From contig CAVRYJ010000043.1 of the NCBI GenBank assembly GCA_963725425.1, forward strand, positions 274,449 to 338,448: 64,000 nucleotides of DNA, in the 5' to 3' direction. How positions within the stretch are numbered: the first letter of the stretch is position 1; the number at the start of each line of letters is the position of its first letter. The notes under the pieces are model-generated. The model did no database searches. It was not told where the DNA came from and was given only the letters and a program-made list of their open reading frames with translations. The translations under genes and the position numbers were made by a program. This document shows positions 19,112 to 27,304 of the stretch, one piece after another. Origin of the DNA: Clostridium_I sp963725425. GTDB taxonomy: Bacteria; Bacillota; Clostridia; Clostridiales; Clostridiaceae.

Positions 19112-20032
19112 TTATTCGATGCCCTCCGCAGCTTTTAACGCCTGAATGGCAACCTCTAGCTGACTGTCATCTGGTTCCCTTGTGGTAAGCTTTTGAAGCA
19201 TTAATCCAGGATATGCAAATATTTTAAGCAGTTTATTATCACTTCTACCCATAAGTCTTATTACCTCATAAGTCAACCCCGATACAATAGGAAGCAATAT
19301 TATTCTGGAAAAGATCCTAAAAGTTAAAGATTTCCAACCTGTTAGAGAAAAAACTAGTATACTTACTATCATAACCAAAAACATAAAATTTGTTCCACAT
19401 CTAGGATGAAACCTTGAATATTTTGCCGCATTTTTAGGGATAAGCTCTTCATCATGTTCATAACAAAATATAGTTTTGTGCTCCGCTCCATGATATTGAA
19501 AAAGCCTTTGTATATCTTCCATTTTCCCTATTAAAATCAAATATAAAATGAAGATAATTACTCTAATCAGACCCTCTATTAAGTTCAATACCACTGGGTT
19601 TTTTACATTAACCCTTTTAAATATATTGGCTGAAAAAGTAGGAAATATAAAGAAAATTCCTACTGCAAAAACCATGGATATAAACATAGATACGCCCATA
19701 AGCACATTTCCAGTTTTGTCTTTAAATAGTCTATTAAAAAATTCGTCAAATTTAGATGGAGTGCTATCTTCCTCTTCTTCAAAAAATGAAGCAGAATAAT
19801 TTAAGGTTTGTATACCAACTACCATTGATTCTACAAGAGAAATAAACCCTCTTATAATAGGTAGACCTAAAATTTTATTTCTCTTTGCAAACGGCACTGT
19901 TTCTTTTACATCAACCACTATACTTCCATCACTCTTTCTAACTGCAGTTGCAATACCTTTATTTCCTCTCATCATTACACCTTCAATTACAGCCTGCCCA
20001 CCTACTGAACGTTTTTTATCATCCATTTTCAC
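19112..20032 (-). CDS. DUF1385 (YqhQ-family) membrane protein
   Basis: The 306-residue protein opens with GGQAVIEGVMMRG, has several hydrophobic helices from about residue 110 to 250, and contains the family's QYHGAEHKTIFCYEH and HPRCGTNFMF motifs. The function of YqhQ proteins is unsettled. The start overlaps the tdk stop by 4 bp. In clostridia the next gene is typically prmC, here displaced to the window start by the arabinose island. Confidence 0.88.
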   Translation of the reverse strand: MKMDDKKRSVGGQAVIEGVMMRGNKGIATAVRKSDGSIVVDVKETVPFAKRNKILGLPIIRGFISLVESMVVGIQTLNYSASFFEEEEDSTPSKFDEFFNRLFKDKTGNVLMGVSMFISMVFAVGIFFIFPTFSANIFKRVNVKNPVVLNLIEGLIRVIIFILYLILIGKMEDIQRLFQYHGAEHKTIFCYEHDEELIPKNAAKYSRFHPRCGTNFMFLVMIVSILVFSLTGWKSLTFRIFSRIILLPIVSGLTYEVIRLMGRSDNKLLKIFAYPGLMLQKLTTREPDDSQLEVAIQALKAAEGIE

Positions 20033-20616
20033 ACCCCATCTTTTTTAGGAACATCATGACACTTTCTACACCTTGCTTCATAGGATTCTGTAGCTCCTAT
20101 AAGTACTATCTTGTCACTATAATTTACTGGTTTTCCATCAATTAATCTTTGAGTTCTTGTGGCAGGATTCCCACATACCATACAAATTGCTTGTATCTTA
20201 TCCACAAACTCTGCAATTGCCATAAGTTTTGGTACACAACCAAAAGGTTCGCCCCTAAAATCCATATCTAGTCCAGCGCATATAACTCTTTTATTATTGT
20301 CAGCAATTTTATTTAATACTTCAACAATACCCTCATCCAAAAATTGGACTTCATCCACAGCAACCACATCAGTATCATCTTCTAATAGCCGCATTATGTC
20401 ATTGCTACTGTTTATTGGAATAGCTTCTTCCTTTTCTCCACAATGTGAAACTACATCATCTTTACTATATCTAATATCAATTTCAGGTTTAAACACCTGA
20501 ACCTTTTGCCTTGCTATTTTAGCTCGTCTTATTCTTCTTATAAGTTCCTCTGATTTCCCACTGTACATAGGTCCAACAACTACCTCTATCCAGCCATGAT
20601 TTTTTGGTCCGTACAT
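20029..20616 (-). CDS. tdk: Thymidine kinase
   Basis: This 195-residue type II thymidine kinase phosphorylates deoxythymidine with ATP in the salvage pathway. It has the P-loop GPMYSGKSEELIRR, the DEVQF segment, and the zinc-binding cysteines CMVCG and CRKCH near the C-terminus. It is translationally coupled to DUF1385 and divergent from rpmE. Confidence 0.95.
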   Translation of the reverse strand: MYGPKNHGWIEVVVGPMYSGKSEELIRRIRRAKIARQKVQVFKPEIDIRYSKDDVVSHCGEKEEAIPINSSNDIMRLLEDDTDVVAVDEVQFLDEGIVEVLNKIADNNKRVICAGLDMDFRGEPFGCVPKLMAIAEFVDKIQAICMVCGNPATRTQRLIDGKPVNYSDKIVLIGATESYEARCRKCHDVPKKDGV

Positions 20617-20718
20617 ATTTCATTTTCCTCCTTAAAGTTATACAACTATAAACATTATACATTCTAACAGATATGATGTATTTATTAAAGAGTACTTTGT
20701 AAAGTGCTTATATGCTTA

Positions 20719-20748
20719 TTGACTATAATCTCTTACGTATGATATAAT
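20719..20748 (+). promoter_or_regulatory. Sigma-A promoter of rpmE
   Basis: TTGACT at 20719-20724 and TATAAT at 20743-20748 are separated by 18 bp. They lie 50 bp upstream of the rpmE start. Confidence 0.75.
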
Positions 20749-20797
20749 ATGAGAGTTGATATTAAGTTTATCGTGTAATTTGAAAGAGGTGAAAAAC

Positions 20798-21010
20798 GTG
20801 AAAGAAAGCATACAACCAGTTTACCATCATGATGCAGTTGTTAAATGTGCATGTGGAAATACTTTTATAACAGGTTCAATTAAAGAAGAACTTAAAGTTG
20901 ATATTTGTTCAAAATGTCATCCTTTCTTCACTGGTCATCAGAATTTTGTTGACGTTGGTGGAAGAGTTGAAAAGTTCAGAAAGAAATACAATTTGTCAGA
21001 AGAAGAATAA
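20798..21010 (+). CDS. rpmE: Ribosomal protein bL31, zinc-binding form
   Basis: The 70-residue large-subunit protein has the zinc ligands in CACGN and DICSKCHPF, so it is the C+ (zinc) form. I chose GTG 20798-20800 because GAAAGAGGTG sits 6 nt upstream. The longer reading from 20756 adds unrelated residues and overlaps the promoter region. It is convergent with rho and shares a terminator with it. Confidence 0.93.
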   Translation: MKESIQPVYHHDAVVKCACGNTFITGSIKEELKVDICSKCHPFFTGHQNFVDVGGRVEKFRKKYNLSEEE

Positions 21011-21023
21011 GACTTGCAATATC

Positions 21024-21052
21024 AAATGGGAAAGATTTTATCTTTCCCATTT
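21024..21052. terminator. Shared bidirectional terminator of rpmE and rho
   Basis: A 13-bp stem AAATGGGAAAGAT/ATCTTTCCCATTT with a 3-nt loop has T runs on both sides. It overlaps the last codons of rho, which ends at 21038. Confidence 0.8.
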
Positions 21053-22576
21053 TTCTTTGTTTATAACATCTACCAAATCCTTATTTGTCCTTGTTTTACT
21101 CATAAGATTTATAAGTTTTTCAGTTACACCTTGAGCACTATTTTCGTTATATAATGTTCTTCTAATTGCAAATGCTGCATCATGCTCTTCTTTTGGTAAA
21201 AGTAGTTCCTCTTTCCTTGTTCCAGATTTATAAATATCAATTGCAGGGAAAATTCTTCTTTCTTGAAGTTTTCTATCAAGATGTACTTCCATATTACCAG
21301 TACCCTTAAATTCTTCAAAAATCATATCATCCATTCTGCTACCAGTATCTACAAGTACAGTAGCAAGTATTGTAAGACTTCCGCCTTCTTTAATGTTTCT
21401 TGCTGCTCCAAAGAATTTTTTTGGCATAAGTAATGCTCCAGGGTCAAGTCCTCCTGATAAAGTTCTTCCTGTTGGAGTTATTGTAAGGTTGTAAGCCCTA
21501 GCAAGTCTTGTTAAACTGTCTAAAAGGATAATTACATCCTGACCTTGTTCTACCATTCTCTTTGCACGTTCCAATACCATATAAGCAACCTTTGTGTGAT
21601 GATCTGGTTCTTCATCAAAAGTTGAATAAATAACTTCGCCTTTTATGGAATCTTTCATATCTGTAACTTCTTCTGGTCTTTCATCTATTAGAACTACTAT
21701 AAGTTTCACTTCTGGATGATTTAAGGATATGCTCTGTGCCACAGTCTTTAAAAGCGTAGTCTTACCAGCTTTAGGTGGAGCCACAATCATGCCTCTTTGC
21801 CCTTTTCCTATAGGAGCCATAAGGTCCATAAGTCTTGTGGACAGTTCTCTTTCATTTTTTTCAAGTTTCATCCTTTTATTAGGATAGATTGGTACTAAAG
21901 TTTCAAAAGGCTTTCTTCCAACAGCTTTTTGTGCCTGTTCTCCATTCACACTTTCAACATATAAAAGTGCCTTGAATTTTTCCCCTTCTTTAGGAGTTCT
22001 GACTTTTCCCGAAACCTCATCTCCAGTTTTAAGGTTAAATCTCCTTATTTGTGACGGAGAAACATATATATCGTCAGTACTTGTTAAATAATTTTTTCCG
22101 CGCAAAAAACCAAAGTTGTTATTATCAACAAGTTCTAAAACACCCTTTGCTGAATCTGAATCATTTACCATTTCTTTAAATCTCTCATTTTTTTCTTCTC
22201 TTACAAGTTTGTCAGAATTATTATTTGCTAAAGGTTCAATATTATTTTTAGATAAATGCAACTCTATATCTTCCGCATTGCTTACGTTTTCAGCTTTTTT
22301 AATTACATTTTCCCCAGCGCTAGAGTTTTCATTTACACTGTTATTTGTGCTTGTTATTTCTATTTTTTTCTCCCCCGGAGTAACATTTCCGCTACTTTTA
22401 GGAGTTATTTTTTCTCTTAGCACAACCCCATCCTTTTCTATAGAAGCAGGAGAGACTCTATTTATCTCTTCAATGAGCTCTTTTTTTCTGAATTTTGATA
22501 AATTCTTTATTTCAAGCCCCTTTGCTATCTCTTTAATCTGAATCAGCGTCATACTTTCTAAGTCGCCATTATACAA
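21038..22576 (-). CDS. rho: Transcription termination factor Rho
   Basis: The 512-residue hexameric RNA helicase has the Rho_N segment (residues 5-40; LIQIKEIAKGLEIKNLSK), a low-complexity Asn/Ser/Glu-rich insert at about 45-140, the RNA-binding cold-shock-like domain (GVLELVDNNNFGFLRG), and the ATPase core with GMIVAPPKAGKTTLLKT and the DEEPDHH region. The insert makes it longer than the 420-residue E. coli type. The start codon is TTG with GGAGGTG 8 nt upstream. Confidence 0.96.
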   Translation of the reverse strand: MYNGDLESMTLIQIKEIAKGLEIKNLSKFRKKELIEEINRVSPASIEKDGVVLREKITPKSSGNVTPGEKKIEITSTNNSVNENSSAGENVIKKAENVSNAEDIELHLSKNNIEPLANNNSDKLVREEKNERFKEMVNDSDSAKGVLELVDNNNFGFLRGKNYLTSTDDIYVSPSQIRRFNLKTGDEVSGKVRTPKEGEKFKALLYVESVNGEQAQKAVGRKPFETLVPIYPNKRMKLEKNERELSTRLMDLMAPIGKGQRGMIVAPPKAGKTTLLKTVAQSISLNHPEVKLIVVLIDERPEEVTDMKDSIKGEVIYSTFDEEPDHHTKVAYMVLERAKRMVEQGQDVIILLDSLTRLARAYNLTITPTGRTLSGGLDPGALLMPKKFFGAARNIKEGGSLTILATVLVDTGSRMDDMIFEEFKGTGNMEVHLDRKLQERRIFPAIDIYKSGTRKEELLLPKEEHDAAFAIRRTLYNENSAQGVTEKLINLMSKTRTNKDLVDVINKEKWER

Positions 22577-22621
22577 AAAGAAAACACCTCCGTATTATAT
22601 TTTGATATTCTTATATTTTAG

Positions 22622-22781
22622 GCATATAAAAGAAAATAACAAGTCAAAGATTCTGAGGATATTTTGCGATAGGCGAGAAGCCTTCCAAGCATTGGCTATG
22701 TAATGATTATGCAAGGCAAGGCATTGCATACCATAAACAAAATAGACCAAAATACTGACTTGTTATTTTTTTATGATGCCT
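22622..22781. repeat. Family-A MITE-like repeat, copy 4
   Basis: The 160-bp element has ends AGGCATATAAAAGAAAATAA and TTATTTTTTTATGATGCCTTA. The inner sequence matches copy 2 in the same orientation (CAAAGATTCTGAGGATATTT and CAAAATAGACCAAAATACTG). It occupies the gap upstream of rho. Confidence 0.78.
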
Positions 22782-22998
22782 TAATATTAATTGTTAGGAA
22801 TTTAAAAAGAATTAGTAGAGATATGAATACTTTTTTAAACTGTAACCATACATTACGATCTATCAACTTTTTAAAACTTTACTACTCTCATCTATAATAA
22901 CCTTAAAAATGTTATAAAACAATACTTTTCTTGTATATTAAACTATGAAAATAATCTCAAATCGCATAATTAAAGCGCCATTCACATTGTTTTCACTG

Positions 22999-23343
22999 CT
23001 ATATCATAGCATATACCATATTCTCTATTTCCCTATACTTATTTATTGTTTCAGAAATTTTTTTGCTATTTCCTATGAAAAGTATCGTAGTTCCGGAATG
23101 CTCACAGCCTCCTAAAAACATTTTGGTATTTCTGAAATCACTTATTCTGAATTTATAACTATGATATCTATGACAAACTGGGCATTTAAGCTTTATTTCT
23201 ACTTCCATATTATTAGTTATGCAAATATTGAAATTGGGAAACACATCATTTAATTTATAAATTTGGAACAGGTTAAATTTTTCTATTTTATACTGTCCTA
23301 TTTCATTCTTCAAAGAGATACTTAAGTTAGTATTACATAACAA
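22999..23343 (-). CDS. Small protein of unknown function with a CPVC zinc-knuckle-like motif
   Basis: The 114-residue product has no family I recognise. It contains LKCPVCHRYHSY, a possible half zinc site, and a later Cys-His pair (GGCEHSG). I chose TTG 23341-23343 because GGAGGTG ends 6 nt upstream; the longer reading starts inside that ribosome site. It is divergent from the RelA/SpoT-domain gene. Confidence 0.6.
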   Translation of the reverse strand: MLCNTNLSISLKNEIGQYKIEKFNLFQIYKLNDVFPNFNICITNNMEVEIKLKCPVCHRYHSYKFRISDFRNTKMFLGGCEHSGTTILFIGNSKKISETINKYREIENMVYAMI

Positions 23344-23490
23344 CAGTTTCACCTCCAAATTAATTCACAGTAACAAAATAATAGTTTTTATATTTACTAT
23401 TATTATAAATAATTCTACAAAATATATAAAACTCCTTTAATGATAATTATTTTTTTGAAGAGGTCACTAATGTATTTTTTATTTGTATGC

Positions 23491-23496
23491 TATAAT
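23491..23496 (+). promoter_or_regulatory. Extended -10 element of the RelA/SpoT-domain gene
   Basis: ATGCTATAAT provides TGn-TATAAT, 33 bp before the chosen start. No good -35 was found at the expected distance. Confidence 0.4.
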
Positions 23497-23529
23497 AAAA
23501 AAAAATATATAAATCAGGAGATTTTGCAG

Positions 23530-25059
23530 ATGGAACTAAAGATATTTGATTATATTGAAGAAGCAACAGCAATTTTAGAAAAGAAAAGTCCTACTTTTGA
23601 AAAAATTTCCAATAATATTTGCATATATTTTAAGAATATCTTTCTATCAAAAAAATACGATTCTTCCAATATAACCGCGAGAGTTAAATCTTCAAACAGC
23701 TTAAAAGAAAAAATACTCAGAAATTCATACTATAAAAAATATGCTATAGACGAATTATTTGAAAATCTTTCTGATATTGTAGGCATAAGAATTGAATGCA
23801 GGTTTATTGAAGATGAAGAAGCTCTTTATAAATTGTTAAAAAAACAATTTAATAAAACTTCAAATGGTAATCTTTATTATTCCGCCGAATCAACTGCTAT
23901 AAAATTAAATCTTTCAGAAAAGCAACCTCAAGAACAAAAAAACGGAGTTAAAATATATAGAATAGATGGTTTGTACGAAGAAAATGAAATGCGTGTTAAT
24001 TTCGAGCTTCAAATAAAATCCATGGTAAATATGTTTTGGGGAGAGATTGAACATAAAATCATCTACAAGAACTATAACTACATGCCTGGTGACAATATGA
24101 TTACCAGTATGCTTGGCTCTATAAAAAATAGTCTTACAATGATAGATAACCAACTAAACGGTATGTGTAAGCAAATGGATGAAATGAATGGCTTCAGCAT
24201 ATCTAATAAAACGCTACAAACAGAAACAATGATGTCTGTATTCATTTTTGATATATATTCAAAACGAATGAATAAGAATTTAGGTTTTCTAGTTGATTTC
24301 AGAAAATCTTGTGACATAATAATGAAATACATTTTTAGGACAAACAATGCACAGGATTTAGATGATTATACCAGTGTACTTCTAAAAACTTTTTCCAGAT
24401 TAAATGAGGTTTCAAAAAACAAAATTGATTTTAGTGTTGAAATTTCCTTTGAAAGAGAGCCTTGCTTTAATGATACTTTTTCAGAAATCATCAGTAATTT
24501 TGTACTAGAAAATATAAACAATGATTTCCAGTGGAATCTTTTTTTTAGGATATTGTTTGAAATTGAAATTGGTAATAATGCAGAAGACTTTGAGAGCTTT
24601 ATAAAATTTTTAAGGAGTAAATTTTATAAAAATACAGCTTTGCTTATTCTTCATTCTTCACTAAACCCTGATGAAGTAAAACAGATAAAAGAAGATTTTA
24701 TAAATGCAATTGCTAAAGTCATGGCTGAAGTTACATCTATAGATATTTTATATAATGAAAACATTGATGCTATAAATAATGTTCTAAAGGAATATGTGTC
24801 CAAGTTGCTTGAAAACTCAAAAGATTATTTATCTTGGAAAAATTTCAAAGAAGTTTATCTTAAAATTTTTAGTATACGGCTTTTATCAATTTTTGATTAT
24901 GAAATAGAAACAGATGAATTAAAATACGTTATTCATTGGATAGAATCAAATCCAAATAAATTTAATATTAGCAAATATATGTCCAAATATGACTATAAAA
25001 TAAATAAGCAAAAGAAAATAAAAGCAGATGAAGCTATAAAATTGTTTAATTTTAAATAA
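23530..25059 (+). CDS. RelA/SpoT-type (p)ppGpp synthetase-domain protein with long C-terminal region
   Basis: Residues about 20-200 match the RelA/SpoT nucleotidyltransferase fold: ITARVKSSNSLKEKI, LSDIVGIRIECRF with the Mg-binding Asp, and FELQIKSMVNMFWGEIEHK with the catalytic Glu. No HD hydrolase or TGS/ACT domain is seen. The remaining 300 residues are helical, with no family I can name. The ATG at 23530-23532 has AGGAGA 8 nt upstream; the upstream 30 residues of the longer frame look non-coding. It sits between rho and pyrG, ending in a terminator shared with pyrG. Alarmone synthesis is inferred. Confidence 0.78.
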   Translation: MELKIFDYIEEATAILEKKSPTFEKISNNICIYFKNIFLSKKYDSSNITARVKSSNSLKEKILRNSYYKKYAIDELFENLSDIVGIRIECRFIEDEEALYKLLKKQFNKTSNGNLYYSAESTAIKLNLSEKQPQEQKNGVKIYRIDGLYEENEMRVNFELQIKSMVNMFWGEIEHKIIYKNYNYMPGDNMITSMLGSIKNSLTMIDNQLNGMCKQMDEMNGFSISNKTLQTETMMSVFIFDIYSKRMNKNLGFLVDFRKSCDIIMKYIFRTNNAQDLDDYTSVLLKTFSRLNEVSKNKIDFSVEISFEREPCFNDTFSEIISNFVLENINNDFQWNLFFRILFEIEIGNNAEDFESFIKFLRSKFYKNTALLILHSSLNPDEVKQIKEDFINAIAKVMAEVTSIDILYNENIDAINNVLKEYVSKLLENSKDYLSWKNFKEVYLKIFSIRLLSIFDYEIETDELKYVIHWIESNPNKFNISKYMSKYDYKINKQKKIKADEAIKLFNFK

Positions 25060-25102
25060 AAAGATATGGTAATGAGATACGTACTCATTACCACATCTTT
25101 TT
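25058..25102. terminator. Bidirectional terminator between the RelA/SpoT-domain gene and pyrG
   Basis: A long near-perfect palindrome runs from AAAAAGATATGGTAATGAG to CTCATTACCACATCTTTTT, with A and T runs at the outer ends. It overlaps the pyrG stop region. Confidence 0.8.
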
Positions 25103-26702
25103 ATTTATTCATTGCTGCTTTTATGAATTCTCTAAACAGTGGATGTGGTCTGTTTGGTCTTGATTTAAATTCTGGGTGAAATTGAACCCCAACAAACCAA
25201 GGATGATCCTTAATTTCAACTATCTCAACTAATCTCTCATCAGGGCTTGTACCTGCTATTATAAGTCCCTTTGATTTTAATTCATCTCTAAATTCATTAT
25301 TAAATTCATATCTATGTCTATGTCTTTCAGAAATAACAGATTCTCCATAAGCATTTTTTGAATTTGTATCATCTGCTATTTTACATTCATATTTCCCAAG
25401 TCTCATAGTGCCGCCCATTTTATCTATATTCTTTTGATCTGGCATTAAGTCTATAACAGGATATTTTGTGTCTGGATCTATTTCTGAGCTGTTTGCCCCC
25501 TTTAAACCAGCCACATTTCTCGCATACTCAACTACAGCACACTGCATTCCAAGGCAAATTCCGAAGAATGGCACTTTATTTTCTCTAGCCCATCTTGTAG
25601 CCTCAATTTTTCCTTCTATACCTCTGTCACCAAATCCACCAGGAACAAGGACACCATCTGAACCTTTTAATATTTCATCAACATTTTCTTTGTTAACATC
25701 TTCAGCATTTATCCATTTGATATTAACATTTGTTCCGTTTGCATATCCACCATGAGCTAATGATTCTGCAACTGAAATATATGCATCATGAAGTTCTACA
25801 TACTTACCAACTAAAGCTATGTTAACTACTCCTGATAAGTTTTTTATTCTTTTAACCATATCAATCCACTCAGTGTTATCTACATCTTTACAATGAAGAT
25901 TTAATTTTTCACACACTAAATTGTCTAATCCTTGTTCATTTAAGAGTAGTGGAACCTCATATAAATTTTCAGCATCTAAATTTTGTATTACAGAATTTCC
26001 ATTCATATTGCAGAACAAACCAATTTTATCTCTTAACGATTGAGATAATTCTTTTTCTGAACGGCAAACAATTATATCAGGCTGAATGCCTATGCCTGTA
26101 AGTTCCTTTACTGAGTGTTGTGTAGGTTTTGTTTTAAGTTCTCCAGCCTTTTCAAGGTATGGTACAAGAGTAACATGTATAAAACATGAGTTCCCTATTC
26201 CAACTTCATTTTTTATCTGCCTTATAGCTTCTAAAAATGGAAGTGACTCAATATCTCCAACTGTTCCACCAATTTCAGTTATAACAACATCTACATCGCC
26301 ATCCTGTGCCACTGCATAAACTCTTTCCTTAAGCTCGTTTGTTATATGAGGGATTACTTGGACTGTTCCTCCAAGGTAGTCTCCTCTTCTTTCCTTTGTT
26401 AATACTGTCCAATAAACTTTTCCTGTAGTAACATTACTATTTTTACTTAGGTTTTCATCTATAAATCTTTCATAATGCCCTAAATCTAAGTCCGTTTCTG
26501 CTCCATCGTCTGTAACGAACACTTCTCCGTGCTGATATGGACTCATAGTTCCGGGATCAATATTTATGTATGGATCAAATTTTTGTATAGAAACCTTTAA
26601 TCCTCTATTTTTAAGCAACCTTCCAAGTGAAGCAGCTGTTATTCCTTTACCTAAAGACGAAACAACTCCGCCTGTTACAAAAACATATTTTGTAGTTTTC
26701 AT
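25101..26702 (-). CDS. pyrG: CTP synthase
   Basis: The 533-residue enzyme aminates UTP to CTP using glutamine. The N-terminal synthase domain starts VTGGVVSSLGKGITAAS. The C-terminal class I amidotransferase has the nucleophile Cys in GICLGMQ and the His-Glu of QFHPEF. Length is typical. CCTCCTAAG just upstream is the complement of a good ribosome site. Confidence 0.97.
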   Translation of the reverse strand: MKTTKYVFVTGGVVSSLGKGITAASLGRLLKNRGLKVSIQKFDPYINIDPGTMSPYQHGEVFVTDDGAETDLDLGHYERFIDENLSKNSNVTTGKVYWTVLTKERRGDYLGGTVQVIPHITNELKERVYAVAQDGDVDVVITEIGGTVGDIESLPFLEAIRQIKNEVGIGNSCFIHVTLVPYLEKAGELKTKPTQHSVKELTGIGIQPDIIVCRSEKELSQSLRDKIGLFCNMNGNSVIQNLDAENLYEVPLLLNEQGLDNLVCEKLNLHCKDVDNTEWIDMVKRIKNLSGVVNIALVGKYVELHDAYISVAESLAHGGYANGTNVNIKWINAEDVNKENVDEILKGSDGVLVPGGFGDRGIEGKIEATRWARENKVPFFGICLGMQCAVVEYARNVAGLKGANSSEIDPDTKYPVIDLMPDQKNIDKMGGTMRLGKYECKIADDTNSKNAYGESVISERHRHRYEFNNEFRDELKSKGLIIAGTSPDERLVEIVEIKDHPWFVGVQFHPEFKSRPNRPHPLFREFIKAAMNK

Positions 26703-26869
26703 TTATAATCCTCCTAAGTAAATTTTTATATATAAACTGTTGACAAACACAATGATTAAATTTATAATAGAAATTACCCTATAAAATCATAATGGACTTT
26801 TTGTGTTCAATTAACATAAAATCTATTGTAACATAATATTTTATGTTTTTCCACTTCTTTTTTTATTTT

Positions 26870-27163
26870 CTATAATGATTTTTTAATGTCGTCCTCAATT
26901 TCAAAATATAATTCTCTAAAGTCTTTATTTATAAAAAATTTTTCTCGTGCTTTTTTGAATCCATAGTTTAATGACTTTTTGCTGTAACTTGGAAAATAAG
27001 TATTTATCATATTACTATCAATGCATTTATATTTTTTTAACAATAAAAGCATTAAATATTTACACTGCTGATCTTTTAATATTTTAAACAACTCATCTCT
27101 ATTTATTTTTTTGTATTCACACATAAATTCAATTATCTTTTCATATTTAATACTTGATATCAT
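26870..27163 (-). CDS. Small conserved-looking hypothetical protein
   Basis: The 97-residue protein is Lys- and Tyr-rich and predicted helical, with no recognised domain. The ATG at 27161-27163 has GAGGTG 6 nt upstream; the upstream GTG at 27172 overlaps that ribosome site. It lies between pyrG and the arabinanase gene. Confidence 0.55.
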   Translation of the reverse strand: MISSIKYEKIIEFMCEYKKINRDELFKILKDQQCKYLMLLLLKKYKCIDSNMINTYFPSYSKKSLNYGFKKAREKFFINKDFRELYFEIEDDIKKSL

Positions 27164-27245
27164 TGAAATCACCTCATTTAAATTATTGTCAAAATGAAGT
27201 AATTTTAAACTTTTATTGCAATCATCAATAGAAGCTTATATATGC

Positions 27246-27290
27246 AAAAACACTTTGGGTATAATTAAATTCTAACCCAAAGTGCTTTTT
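27246..27290 (-). terminator. Terminator of the arabinanase gene
   Basis: The stem AAAAAGCACTTTGGGT/ACCCAAAGTGTTTTT has one bulged base and outer A/T runs. It is about 15 bp past the arabinanase stop and could also end the small upstream gene's antisense transcripts. Confidence 0.75.
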
Positions 27291-27304
27291 TAAATATTTT
27301 ATAT

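Noticed and set aside
20159..22541. Long plus-strand ORFs opposite tdk and rho
   Set aside because: Antisense shadows of well-conserved genes.
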